Source: Chersky-840 sp050011815 | GTDB lineage: Bacteria > Actinomycetota > Acidimicrobiia > Acidimicrobiales > UBA8190 | Direction: 5' to 3' | Length of the DNA: 64,000 nt | NCBI GenBank assembly: GCA_050011815.1 | Contig: JBEKIJ010000021.1 | Coordinates: forward strand, 58,835-122,834 | Part shown: positions 1 to 7,493 of the stretch, piece by piece | Numbering within the stretch: position 1 is the stretch's first letter | How the letters are laid out: each line of letters opens with the position of its first letter | Notes under the pieces: model-generated | What the model was told of the DNA's origin: nothing | Database searches by the model: none | Seen by the model: only the letters and a program-made list of their open reading frames with translations | Program-made: the position numbers and the translations under genes

Positions 1-286
1 CCCTGGCGATGCGGTCGAGGGTCATCACCGTCGGCGAGACCTGTCCCCTCTCCAGACGGGCGATCGACGGCTGGCTCGTCCCGGCGCGCTCGGCGAGCTC
101 GGTCTGGCTGATCCCCGCCCGCCGTCGCGCCGCACGCACCGCGCTGCCCACCATGATCGAGGTGCGGGTGCGCTCGTAGCGGGCCAAGGCTTCGGGTCCC
201 CGGCGGGGAGCCGGTCGACGTGGCGACCCCGAGCCGCGGGGACCCCCCGACTTCGATGATCGTGTCCCCGACGCCGCTCCAGCCAT
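1..286 (-). CDS. XRE-family helix-turn-helix regulator, C-terminus cut by window edge
   Basis: The minus strand reads into the left edge without a stop, so the C-terminus is missing. From ATG at 286 about 95 residues are visible. A basic, Pro/Arg/Ser-rich N-terminal stretch of about 50 residues is followed by a canonical XRE helix-turn-helix with the core SQTELAERAGTSQPSIARLE and then SPTVMTLDRIA. This fold binds operator DNA. A shorter start at ATG 154 would leave almost only the HTH, so the long N-terminus is uncertain. The gene is divergent from a zinc-ribbon protein at 369, and an imperfect dyad lies between them. The partner, effector and any toxin-antitoxin link cannot be judged because the 3' side lies outside the window. 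Confidence 0.75.
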   Translation of the reverse strand, partial: MAGAASGTRSSKSGGPRGSGSPRRPAPRRGPEALARYERTRTSIMVGSAVRAARRRAGISQTELAERAGTSQPSIARLERGQVSPTVMTLDRIAR

Positions 287-298
287 ATCAAAGATGAA

Positions 299-318
299 CT
301 ATACCATGTGGGATATAG
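299..318. promoter_or_regulatory. Imperfect dyad in divergent intergenic region
   Basis: The 20 bases read CTATA-C at one end and G-TATAG at the other, so the outer 5 bp are perfectly inverted. This lies 13 bases upstream of the XRE gene start and in front of the zinc-ribbon gene on the other strand. A direct repeat of GATATAGG recurs at about 352. Placement fits an autoregulatory operator or overlapping -10 elements. No motif database was consulted and the match may be chance in an AT-richer promoter. Confidence 0.25.
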
Positions 319-368
319 GTGGGGTTGACGCACCCGGATCCGAATGATCCAGATATAGGGTCGTCCGC

Positions 369-629
369 ATGGCGACCGACCCCACCCGGGCCACCGTTCC
401 TGAAATGAGGGCGGCGGTCGAGGGCACCCTGATCCACCGGAAATGCCCCTTCTGTGAGAGTGAGCACTGGAAGCCCCCCGTCGATGACCGCGCCTTCGTG
501 GTGTCGGAGGCGACGGTGGTCAACGGGAGAATTGCAGACGCTCGCGTCGAGGGAGCCGCGGTGAGTTGGGTCTGCGGAGGTTGCGGTTTCCTCAGGGTGC
601 ACGTCGTGACGGTCCCGAGGTCCTCCTAG
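369..629 (+). CDS. Small zinc-ribbon protein, function unknown
   Basis: An 86-residue protein with two Cys pairs, CPFC near residue 26 and CGGC near residue 69, spaced as in zinc ribbons. The C-terminal pair is followed by a short beta-like run (FLRVHVVTV). No enzymatic domain, signal peptide or membrane segment is visible. It is divergent from the XRE regulator, so it may be its target. The ATG start at 369 follows an AT-rich stretch. Codon use has the strong third-position GC of the surroundings, supporting a real gene. Function is not recognised. Confidence 0.6.
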   Translation: MATDPTRATVPEMRAAVEGTLIHRKCPFCESEHWKPPVDDRAFVVSEATVVNGRIADARVEGAAVSWVCGGCGFLRVHVVTVPRSS

Positions 630-686
630 CACCGCGGCGCGTCCTGCAGACCCTCGGTCCAGACCCCGCCCGGCCCGACCGGTGAA

Positions 687-878
687 CTACCGGCTCTGTG
701 TCGAGTGTTGCGGGCAGAAATCCTGGCCACCGGAGTCGACCAGCCAGCCTGCGGTCTCGGCTCGCGCCCGGATGGCTTCGGTCGGCACCTGGTGAAAGTC
801 GCTGCCGGAATCGAGAACCGTCAGAGCGTTCTCGCATCCATCCCGGTCACAGCGGACCGAATCCTCTGTGACAGTCAT
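687..878 (-). CDS. Small Cys-containing hypothetical protein
   Basis: A 63-residue protein starting MTVTEDSVRCDRDGC and ending near DFCPQHSTQSR. An N-terminal CX4C pair and a C-terminal CPQH make a likely zinc-binding site. I chose ATG 878; the frame also opens at TTG 896. Similar short proteins of this layout are common hypotheticals in high-GC actinomycetes, where the stretch ARAETAGWLV is typical. No partner is visible, since the neighbouring genes are unrelated. Possible role: nucleic-acid or protein-binding zinc ribbon; nothing more specific can be supported. Confidence 0.6.
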   Translation of the reverse strand: MTVTEDSVRCDRDGCENALTVLDSGSDFHQVPTEAIRARAETAGWLVDSGGQDFCPQHSTQSR

Positions 879-1286
879 GACGCCCACGGTACTCAACGGT
901 GCGCCGGGAAGGCCCGGAAAAGATCCGGGACGATCCCCCGCCGGATCGGAACGCCGGCCCGACCCGATCGGCTCAGACGGGGGCGTCGGGGGGATCCCGG
1001 CCGATGGCCGAGGGATGGTGCGTCCCTTTGTGGGTCACCGGGGCCGACGTCGGGCGACCGGGAGAAGAGGCGCAACGCGTCTCTCGTCACCGGGTGAGGG
1101 GTACTCCTGCGGCGACGGCGAGAGCCCGATGGGTCGCTGTCCAACGGGGCGTGGGGCGGACGACCCCCGGGAGGGCATGTCGCAGGCCCGGGGGCCGTCC
1201 TGGGGTCACGGTACCGACCGCGCCGGCGGGCGGCCACTCGCTTCTCTCCCGACGGTCCGAGACGGGCCCTCGTACAATGCGACCGC
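879..1286. other. Intergenic region, no gene seen
   Basis: About 400 GC-rich bases. Open frames here on both strands have low-complexity Arg/Pro/Gly translations and no recognisable domain. A short CCCGG/CCGGG hairpin lies near 913-930. The only clear signal is the -10 element at its right end. Confidence 0.5.
1273..1278 (+). promoter_or_regulatory. -10 element TACAAT, leaderless arrangement
   Basis: TACAAT matches the actinobacterial TANNNT -10 consensus and lies 8 bases before the ATG at 1287, with no ribosome-binding site between. Transcription would start at or next to the start codon, giving a leaderless mRNA for the monooxygenase gene. Confidence 0.55.
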
Positions 1287-2477
1287 ATGAACTGGCCCCT
1301 GCAATTCGGCATCTTCCTCGCCCCGTTCCACCCCGTGGGCCAGAATCCCACGCTCGCCTTCGAACGCGACCTCGAGCTCGTCGTCCGCCTCGACCAGTTG
1401 GGCTTCGACGAGGCGTGGTTCGGTGAGCACCACTCGGCGGGCTACGAGATCATCGCCTCGCCCGAGGTCTTCATCGGCGTGGCGTCCCAGCGAACCCGAC
1501 ACATCCGGCTGGGGACGGGGGTGAGCTCACTGCCCTACCATCACCCCTTCATCCTGGCCGACCGCATGGTGTTGCTCGACCACCTGACCCGGGGCAGGGT
1601 GATGTTCGGCGTCGGGCCCGGTGCGCTCCCCTCGGACGCCTTCATGATGGGCATCGACCCCATGAACCAGCGCGACATGATGGAGGAGTCGCTCGAAGCC
1701 ATCCTCGCCCTCCTCGACTACGGCGAACCCGTGACACGCGAGGCGTCGTGGTTCACGTTGCGCAACGCCCGATTGCAACTGCGGCCCTTCACCCACCCCC
1801 GTTTCGAGGTGGCGGTGGCCGCGCAGATCTCCCCCGCCGGTCCTCGCGCCGCGGGACGGTTCGGGTTGTCGTTGCTGTCCATCGGTGCCACTTCGGCCGG
1901 CGGGTTCGACGTGCTCGGCTCGCACTGGCAGGTCATGGAGGAGCGGGCCGCCGAATTCGGCACCGAGGTCGATCGGCGCAAGTGGCGCCTGGTCGGGCCC
2001 ATGCACATCGCCGCCACCGAGGAGCAGGCGCGTGCCGAGGTGAAGTTCGGCCTCGCCCAGTGGGTCGACTACTTCGAGCGGGTGGCCGCCCTGCCCCTGG
2101 CGCCGGGCACGCTCGACCCCGACAAGATGGTGGATGCCCTCATGGAGACGGGCTTCGCCGTGGTCGGGACGCCGGAGATGGCCATCGCCCAGATCGAACG
2201 GCTCGTGACCCAGTCCGGCGGCTTCGGGACGTACCTGCTGATGGCGCACGAGTGGGCCGACCGGGAGGCGACGTTGCGGTCCTACGAGCTGTTCGCCCGC
2301 GAGGTCGTCCCCCACTTCAAGGGCACCTTGTCTTCGCTCCAGGACTCGCGGGACTGGGCTGCGGAGAATCGACCCGAGTTCATCGGGGCCGTGGGTGGGG
2401 CCATCATGCAGGCCATCACGGACCATCACGCCGAGCGCGAAGCCAAGCAAGGCCAGGTGAAGACGACCGAGTCGTGA
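1287..2477 (+). CDS. LLM-class flavin-dependent oxidoreductase (luciferase-like monooxygenase)
   Basis: A 396-residue protein of the bacterial luciferase-like fold. The N-terminus (FGIFLAPFHPVGQNP) followed by DEAWFGEHHSAGYE and RIRLGTGVSSLPYHHPF-type motifs is typical of the FMN-dependent group containing limonene monooxygenase and alkanal monooxygenase. Such enzymes use reduced flavin and O2 to oxidise aldehydes, terpenes or related compounds; the substrate cannot be read from sequence. Length is slightly above the usual 330-380 because of a C-terminal tail rich in Ala and Glu. It is monocistronic, starts from a leaderless promoter and converges on gcvPB with a 4-base gap. No flavin reductase partner is adjacent. 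Confidence 0.9.
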   Translation: MNWPLQFGIFLAPFHPVGQNPTLAFERDLELVVRLDQLGFDEAWFGEHHSAGYEIIASPEVFIGVASQRTRHIRLGTGVSSLPYHHPFILADRMVLLDHLTRGRVMFGVGPGALPSDAFMMGIDPMNQRDMMEESLEAILALLDYGEPVTREASWFTLRNARLQLRPFTHPRFEVAVAAQISPAGPRAAGRFGLSLLSIGATSAGGFDVLGSHWQVMEERAAEFGTEVDRRKWRLVGPMHIAATEEQARAEVKFGLAQWVDYFERVAALPLAPGTLDPDKMVDALMETGFAVVGTPEMAIAQIERLVTQSGGFGTYLLMAHEWADREATLRSYELFAREVVPHFKGTLSSLQDSRDWAAENRPEFIGAVGGAIMQAITDHHAEREAKQGQVKTTES

Positions 2478-2481
2478 CTCC

Positions 2482-4023
2482 CTAGGAGGAGCGGGCGTCG
2501 AACGTCGGCACCAGGTGGCGAGCGGCCCGCGCTTCGTCGACCCGCCGAACCGGCGTCAGATGGGGAGCCTCGGTGGCCTCCAAGGCGCCTTCCGGGGTGC
2601 CCGCCGCGGCCACGATGCGTTCCAGCGCACCGGCGAGGGCTTCGAGGGTCTGCAGGCTCTCGGTCTCGGTGGGCTCGATCATGAGGGCTTCGTCCACGAT
2701 GAGCGGGAAGTACACCGTCGGCGAGTGGAAGCCCTCCTCGAGGAGGCGCTTGGCGACGTCGAGGGCCCGCACCCCCGTGGCCCGTTTGAGCGAGGACGCC
2801 GAGAGGACGCACTCGTGCATGCAGGGCCGGTCGTAGGGGGCGTCGAACGTGGCGGACAACCGCTGGCGCAGCCAGTTGGCGTTGAGGACGGCCAGATGCG
2901 CTACGTCACGGAGTCCGTCGCTGCCGTGCACGAGCACATAGGTGAGGGCCCGGGCCAGGACGAGGGCGTTGCCGTGCCACGAGTGCAGGCGACCGATGGA
3001 CTGCTCGGGTGTGGTCCACCCGAACCGAGGCGCGGAGGGGTCGCCCAGAGGGGTGGGGCGAGGACCGGGGAGGAACGGTGCCAGTCGCTCGGACACCGCC
3101 ACCGGTCCCGCTCCCGGGCCACCACCGCCGTGGGGGGTGGCGAAGGTCTTGTGCAGATTCAGGTGGACGATGTCGAAGCCCATGTCGCCGGGGCGCACCA
3201 CGCCCAGGATGGCGTTCAAGTTGGCACCGTCGTAGTAGAGGAGCCCCCCCACCCCGTGGATGGCGTCGGCGATGGACTGGATGTCCTCCTCGAAGAGCCC
3301 CAGGGTGTTGGGGTTGGTCAGCATGATGCCGGCCACGTCCTCGTCGAGCACCGATCGCAGGGCGGCCACGTCCACGCAGCCGCGCTCGTCGCTCGGCACC
3401 GTGACCACCTCGAAGCCTCCCAGGGTCACCGATGCGGGATTGGTGCCGTGGGCCGAGTCGGGGATGACCACCTTGTGGCGGACGTCCCCCCGGGCCGCGT
3501 GCCAGGCCCGCATGAGCAGGAGGCCGGTCAGCTCGCCGGCCGCCCCCGCGGCGGGCTGCAAGGTGGCGGCGGCCATGCCGGTGATCTCGCACAGGACCGC
3601 CTCGAGCTCGACGAGGAGCTCGAGCCAACCCTGGATGCAGTTGGCGGGCGCGGCGGGATGGACGTCGGCCAACCCCGGCAGGACGGCGACGGCATCGCAG
3701 ATCTTGGGGTTGTACTTCATGGTGCACGAGCCCAAGGGGTAGGCCCCCAGATCGACGGAGAACTGGCGGTGGCTCAGGCGGGTGAAGTGCCCGACCAGGT
3801 CGCGTTCAGAGATATCGGCGAGCACCACGGGGGCCGCCTTGCGATGGGCCTCGGGGACGAGCTCTTCGAGGGGGATCTCGGGGATGCCCGTGGTGCGCAG
3901 CTGCCACGCCCGGCGCCCGGGCTCGGAGAGCTCGAAGAGGGTGGGCTCGGTGTCGCGGCCGAGCAGAGGCGCGCTGGCGGCGCGACCACCGGCGGCCGGG
4001 GCGGGGACGAGGTCGTCGGTCAT
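2482..4023 (-). CDS. gcvPB: Glycine dehydrogenase (decarboxylating) subunit 2
   Basis: A 513-residue C-terminal half of the glycine cleavage P-protein. It decarboxylates glycine via pyridoxal phosphate and passes the aminomethyl group to lipoyl-GcvH. The PLP lysine is visible in HLNLHKTFATPHGGGGPG (Lys about residue 292), preceded by the YYDGANLNAI and DSAHGTNPAS motifs of the family. ATG 4023 overlaps the gcvPA stop by one base (TGATG), which indicates translational coupling. The frame stays open upstream to 4344 but that region is gcvPA. It is the last gene of the merR-gcvT-gcvPA-gcvPB operon. The split two-subunit P-protein, as found in Firmicutes and Thermus, differs from the single-chain GcvP of mycobacteria. 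Confidence 0.96.
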   Translation of the reverse strand: MTDDLVPAPAAGGRAASAPLLGRDTEPTLFELSEPGRRAWQLRTTGIPEIPLEELVPEAHRKAAPVVLADISERDLVGHFTRLSHRQFSVDLGAYPLGSCTMKYNPKICDAVAVLPGLADVHPAAPANCIQGWLELLVELEAVLCEITGMAAATLQPAAGAAGELTGLLLMRAWHAARGDVRHKVVIPDSAHGTNPASVTLGGFEVVTVPSDERGCVDVAALRSVLDEDVAGIMLTNPNTLGLFEEDIQSIADAIHGVGGLLYYDGANLNAILGVVRPGDMGFDIVHLNLHKTFATPHGGGGPGAGPVAVSERLAPFLPGPRPTPLGDPSAPRFGWTTPEQSIGRLHSWHGNALVLARALTYVLVHGSDGLRDVAHLAVLNANWLRQRLSATFDAPYDRPCMHECVLSASSLKRATGVRALDVAKRLLEEGFHSPTVYFPLIVDEALMIEPTETESLQTLEALAGALERIVAAAGTPEGALEATEAPHLTPVRRVDEARAARHLVPTFDARSS

Positions 4024-5375
4024 CACCGCACCGCCTTCTCGAAGGCCGACACGAAGGCGTCGATCTCCGCCCGGGTGCGGCGCTCGGTCACGGCCACGAG
4101 CAGTCCGTCGGTGCGACCCCCGGCGTAGGTGGGATCGAGGGGAACCCCGGCCAGGAAGCCCTCGTCGGCGAGCCGCTCGACGGCCATCTCGGCGTCGATG
4201 GGGAGGTGCAGCGCGAACTCGCGCACCACCGGTGCGTTCGCCACAGGCTCGACGCCGGGCACGCCCAGGAGTCCCTGACGGCAGTACCGCGCCCCGCGCG
4301 CCGAGCGCAAGGCCACTTCGGCCATGCCCGAGGTCCCCAGCCACCCCAGCTGGATCGCCGCGGTCACGGCCATGAGGGTCTGGTTGGTGCAGACGTTGGA
4401 CGTGGCCTTCTCGCGCCGGATGTCCTGCTCGCGGGCCCGCAACGTGGTGACGTAGGCGCGTCGCCCCTCGGCGTCGACGGTCTCGCCCACCAGCCGCCCC
4501 GGCAGGCGGCGCACGTGCGCCATGGTGCAGGCGAACAGGCCGAGGTACGGCCCCCCGAAGCTCAAGGGCATCCCCAGGGCCTGGCCCTCCCCCACCACCA
4601 CGTCGGCGCCCCAGTCACCGGGAGATCGCAGGATCCCGGCGCAGATGGGGTCGAAGGCGACGATCAGCAAGGCGCCGCTGCGGTCGCACCGGACGCGGGC
4701 GTCGTGGAGGTCCTCGAGACAACCCAGATAGTTGGGATAGGCGACGACGATGGCACCGGGCTCGTCGGAGTCCTCGAAGGCCGTCGCCGCCCAGTCGGTC
4801 GTGCCCTTTACCAGGGGGACGTCGTGCAGTCGGTGTCCGGTGCCCGCCGCGAACGTCGCCAGGACGTCGCGCCACGTCGGATTGACGCCGTGGGAGACCC
4901 ACACGTCCTGGCGGCCGGTGGCGCCCACGGCGAGGTTGACCGCCTCCACGAGGGCGGCCGCCCCGTCGTAGAGCGAAGCGTTGGAGACCGCCAGGCCCGA
5001 GAGACGGGCCATGAGGGTCTGGAATTCGAACACGGCCTGCAGCACGCCTTGGGCGACCTCGGGTTGATAGGGCGTGTACGAGGTGACGAATTCCGAGCGC
5101 GACGCCAGGGCGCGGGTGACCGGTGGGACTTCGTGGTCGTAGGCGCCGGCTCCCGCGAAACACACCAGATCTCGCCCGCAGGGTCGGTTGGCAGCCGCGA
5201 GGTCCTCCATGTGGGCGAACACGTCAGGCTCGGGCAGGCCGGCAGGGAGGTCGAGGCCACCCGCCAGCCGGAGTGCCTCGGGCACCACCGCGAAGAGGTC
5301 GTCGAGCGACGACAGCCCCAGGAACCCGAGCATCGACGCCACCTCGGCCTCGGTGTGCGGCGTGTAGCCGCTCAT
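4023..5375 (-). CDS. gcvPA: Glycine dehydrogenase (decarboxylating) subunit 1
   Basis: A 450-residue N-terminal half of the P-protein, the usual length. Family motifs include MLGFLGLSSLDDLF near the start, FAGAGAYDHEVPP, TSYTPYQPEVAQG and EKATSNVCTNQTL. It pairs with GcvPB to form the alpha2beta2 decarboxylase; this half carries no PLP lysine. ATG 5375 overlaps the gcvT stop by 4 bases (ATGA). In many actinobacteria this protein is fused to subunit 2, so the separate genes are a lineage marker. It acts in the cytosol in one-carbon metabolism, supplying methylene-tetrahydrofolate. Confidence 0.96.
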   Translation of the reverse strand: MSGYTPHTEAEVASMLGFLGLSSLDDLFAVVPEALRLAGGLDLPAGLPEPDVFAHMEDLAAANRPCGRDLVCFAGAGAYDHEVPPVTRALASRSEFVTSYTPYQPEVAQGVLQAVFEFQTLMARLSGLAVSNASLYDGAAALVEAVNLAVGATGRQDVWVSHGVNPTWRDVLATFAAGTGHRLHDVPLVKGTTDWAATAFEDSDEPGAIVVAYPNYLGCLEDLHDARVRCDRSGALLIVAFDPICAGILRSPGDWGADVVVGEGQALGMPLSFGGPYLGLFACTMAHVRRLPGRLVGETVDAEGRRAYVTTLRAREQDIRREKATSNVCTNQTLMAVTAAIQLGWLGTSGMAEVALRSARGARYCRQGLLGVPGVEPVANAPVVREFALHLPIDAEMAVERLADEGFLAGVPLDPTYAGGRTDGLLVAVTERRTRAEIDAFVSAFEKAVR

Positions 5376-6526
5376 GACGCTCCCGCCCCGGTGTGGTGGG
5401 CCTGGCCCGCCCGGACGAACGGGAGCTCGTTGACATGGGCGGTGAGTCGCCGTCCCCGCACGTCGATGATGAGCTCGGTGCCGACAGCCACGTCATGGTC
5501 GGTGTCGAGGAAGGCCATGGCGATCCCTCGGCTGAGCACGGGCGAGAAGTTCCCACTCGTGACGGTGCCGATCGACGAGGAGTCGGCCAGGACCGCGGCG
5601 CCGTCACGCGGGGGTTGGCGGCCCTCGGTGACGAGCCCCCGCAGAGTCCGGCGCGGACCACTGGCCCGTTCACGCTCGAGGGCCCGGCGTCCTCGGAACT
5701 CGCCCTTGTCCCACCCCACCACCCAGCCCAAACCGGCTTGCAGCGGCGTGATGCCCGGGCCGAGCTCGTGGCCGTGCAAGGGCAGCCCGGCTTCGAGGCG
5801 CAGCGTGTCTCGGGCTCCAAGGCCGGCGGGCACCACTCCGGCGTCGAGCACCGCCTGCCAGAACCCGGCCGCCGCCTCGATGGGCACGGCGCATTCCACC
5901 CCGTCCTCCCCCGTGTAGCCGGTCCCCGCCGCGATGCACCGCACCCCGTGCCAGGAGAAGGGCGTGACCCTGAATCGGGGCACGGCGGCAGCCTCGGGGG
6001 CGACCGAGGCGAGCCGGCGCCGCGCCTCGGGGCCCTGCACGGCGATGACGGCTCGGGTGTGGGTGGTGTCGTTGCCCCCGAGGGCGTCACGCACCCGGGA
6101 CGTGTTCGACGCGTTGGGCATGACATCGAAGACGTCGTCACCGAGCCACCACACGATGATGTCGTCGAGGACCGATCCGTCGTCCGCGTCGAGGAGGTGG
6201 GTGTATTGCGCCCGGCCGGGGGCCACCTTGCCCAGGTCGTTGCTCAGCTCCCGCTGCAACGTGTCGGTGGCGCCATGTCCTTCGACACGAACGGTGCCCA
6301 GATGACTGACATCGAAGGCCACCGCATCGGTGCGGCACGCCATGTGTTCGGCGAGCGTGCCACTGCCATAGGCCAGGGGCATGAGCCAGCCGCCGAATGC
6401 CACGAGCTTGGCCCCGAGCGCCCGGTGGGCGTCTTCGAGCGGTGAATGAGCGAGGTCGTGGTCCCCGTTCGATTCCTGGCCGCGCCGCGCGTCGGTCGAG
6501 GTCCGAGCCGAATCAGAGGGCGCCAC
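5372..6526 (-). CDS. gcvT: Aminomethyltransferase (glycine cleavage T-protein)
   Basis: A 384-residue GcvT that transfers the methylene carbon from the aminomethyl-lipoyl carrier to tetrahydrofolate and releases ammonia. Visible motifs: SPLEDAHRALGAKLVAFGGW, DVSHLGTVRVEG, YTGEDGVE and LGARDTLRLEAGLPLHG. The conserved folate-site Asp is in the YTHLLDADDGSVLDD region. The N-terminus carries about 27 residues more than usual; the only start near the family boundary is GTG 6526. The gene follows the PD-(D/E)XK-like gene by 10 bases and overlaps gcvPA by 4. gcvH, whose product is the carrier this enzyme needs, is not in the window. Confidence 0.95.
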   Translation of the reverse strand: MAPSDSARTSTDARRGQESNGDHDLAHSPLEDAHRALGAKLVAFGGWLMPLAYGSGTLAEHMACRTDAVAFDVSHLGTVRVEGHGATDTLQRELSNDLGKVAPGRAQYTHLLDADDGSVLDDIIVWWLGDDVFDVMPNASNTSRVRDALGGNDTTHTRAVIAVQGPEARRRLASVAPEAAAVPRFRVTPFSWHGVRCIAAGTGYTGEDGVECAVPIEAAAGFWQAVLDAGVVPAGLGARDTLRLEAGLPLHGHELGPGITPLQAGLGWVVGWDKGEFRGRRALERERASGPRRTLRGLVTEGRQPPRDGAAVLADSSSIGTVTSGNFSPVLSRGIAMAFLDTDHDVAVGTELIIDVRGRRLTAHVNELPFVRAGQAHHTGAGAS

Positions 6527-6535
6527 GCCGCCAGG

Positions 6536-6904
6536 TTAGGCGGCGGGAGATGAGCGCCGATTCAGGTCGTACTTCGCCACGAGCGCCAGGTAGTCGCGCT
6601 GATAGAGAAGCTTCACCTCGATGCCCGGGTGCAGCTCTCGCAGTCGTCGGACCTTGGCGTTCTTGCGGGTCACGAGCTTCTGGCTGAGCGTGGTGAGCTC
6701 GATGAAGCAGGCGTGGTCGGGGAGGTAGAAGTCGGGACGGAAGCCGACCCGAGGAGAGCCGTCGGCGTGCCATTCCAGGACGAACTCGACTGGCTCGTAC
6801 TCCCAGCGCACACCGTAGAACTCGAGGAGCTCCGCAAAGTGCCGCTCCGAGTCGTGGGCGAAGTGAACCTTCGTCGACTCCTGGGCGACCTCGGGGGCTT
6901 CCAC
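6536..6904 (-). CDS. PD-(D/E)XK nuclease-like protein, degenerate motif
   Basis: A 122-residue protein. It has an N-terminal acidic helix (SERHFAELLEFYG), then FRPDFYLPDHACFIELTT and a basic helix (LVTRKNAKVRRLREL). The E...PD...ExK order is that of small PD-(D/E)XK endonuclease-like folds (Vsr/DUF559-type). Here the final ExK reads ELT, so the catalytic lysine is replaced and activity is doubtful. It lies 2 bases after the merR gene and 10 bases before gcvT, so all three are probably co-transcribed. A role in glycine metabolism is not implied by the fold; a DNA-binding or structure-recognition role is equally possible. Fold assignment is by motif only. Confidence 0.7.
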   Translation of the reverse strand: MEAPEVAQESTKVHFAHDSERHFAELLEFYGVRWEYEPVEFVLEWHADGSPRVGFRPDFYLPDHACFIELTTLSQKLVTRKNAKVRRLRELHPGIEVKLLYQRDYLALVAKYDLNRRSSPAA

Positions 6905-6906
6905 CG

Positions 6907-7455
6907 TCAGCCCCGAGCCTCCCGAACCGCGGCGGCGAAACGTGCCGGTGGTCGAGCGCCGGGCGCAGCGTTGCGCGTGCCCTTGTGTTCGATCTGCAAG
7001 ATCGCGGCGTCGAGCTCTTCGAGCACTCCCGAGAGCGGGACGATGTTGAGCACTCCTTGGCCGCCCTTGAGCAGGTCCACGACTTCGCCGTCGGTGCGCG
7101 CCAGCACGGAGTTGGTGCCGACGAGGACCAGATTGGTAGACGCCAGATCACCACCGAGTCCCTCACGCAGACACTCCACCGCACGCCGCGCTCGCTGCAG
7201 CGAGATCCCCGCGTCGAGAAGCTGCTTGATGACCTTGAGCTCCACCACGTCGGTGTAGGAGTACAGACGTTGGGTGCCACTGCCGCGTGCATCTGCGATC
7301 GACGGCCTCAGCAGTCCGGTGCGGGCCCAGTAGTCGAGTTGGCGATACGTGATGCCGATGAGCGCGCAGACCTGCGGTCCACGGAATCCCTCGGTGTCGA
7401 GCGCCGGTTCGGACATGCCCGGCAACTGCGCGGCCTTCGACACACTGTCGACCAT
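6907..7455 (-). CDS. resR: MerR-family regulator, Rv1830 (ResR/McdR)-like
   Basis: A 182-residue regulator. The N-terminal winged helix contains GITYRQLDYWARTGLL, then SGTQRLYSYTDVVELKVIK, and the C-terminal part has VVDLLKGGQGVLNIVPL. I recognise this arrangement from mycobacterial Rv1830 (ResR/McdR), a MerR-like regulator of growth and division genes that also lies beside the glycine-cleavage gene in M. tuberculosis. No metal-binding Cys pattern of classical MerR is present. A strong ribosome-binding site (GGAGGAGG, 7462-7470) precedes ATG 7455, and a perfect CACCT-C-AGGTG dyad sits at the probable transcription start, suggesting autoregulation. It heads the operon with the PD-(D/E)XK-like gene and gcvT-gcvPA-gcvPB. 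Orthology is from memory of the family, not from an alignment. Confidence 0.85.
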   Translation of the reverse strand: MVDSVSKAAQLPGMSEPALDTEGFRGPQVCALIGITYRQLDYWARTGLLRPSIADARGSGTQRLYSYTDVVELKVIKQLLDAGISLQRARRAVECLREGLGGDLASTNLVLVGTNSVLARTDGEVVDLLKGGQGVLNIVPLSGVLEELDAAILQIEHKGTRNAAPGARPPARFAAAVREARG

Positions 7456-7469
7456 CGGGGTTCCTCCTC

Positions 7470-7480
7470 CACCTCAGGTG
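7470..7480. promoter_or_regulatory. Perfect 11-bp dyad CACCT-C-AGGTG, putative MerR operator
   Basis: A 5-bp perfect inverted repeat around one central base, 15 bases upstream of the MerR start and directly downstream of the -10 element at 7488-7493. An operator over the transcription start would fit autoregulation. MerR proteins usually bind between -35 and -10, so the position is atypical for activation and better suited to repression. Confidence 0.35.
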
Positions 7481-7487
7481 CAGGTTC

Positions 7488-7493
7488 ATCCTA
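7488..7493 (-). promoter_or_regulatory. -10 element TAGGAT for the MerR-gcv operon
   Basis: On the minus strand TAGGAT matches TANNNT. About 7 bases later lies the dyad at 7470-7480, then the ribosome-binding site and ATG 7455. This predicts a leader of about 25 bases. No convincing -35 hexamer is seen. Confidence 0.4.
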
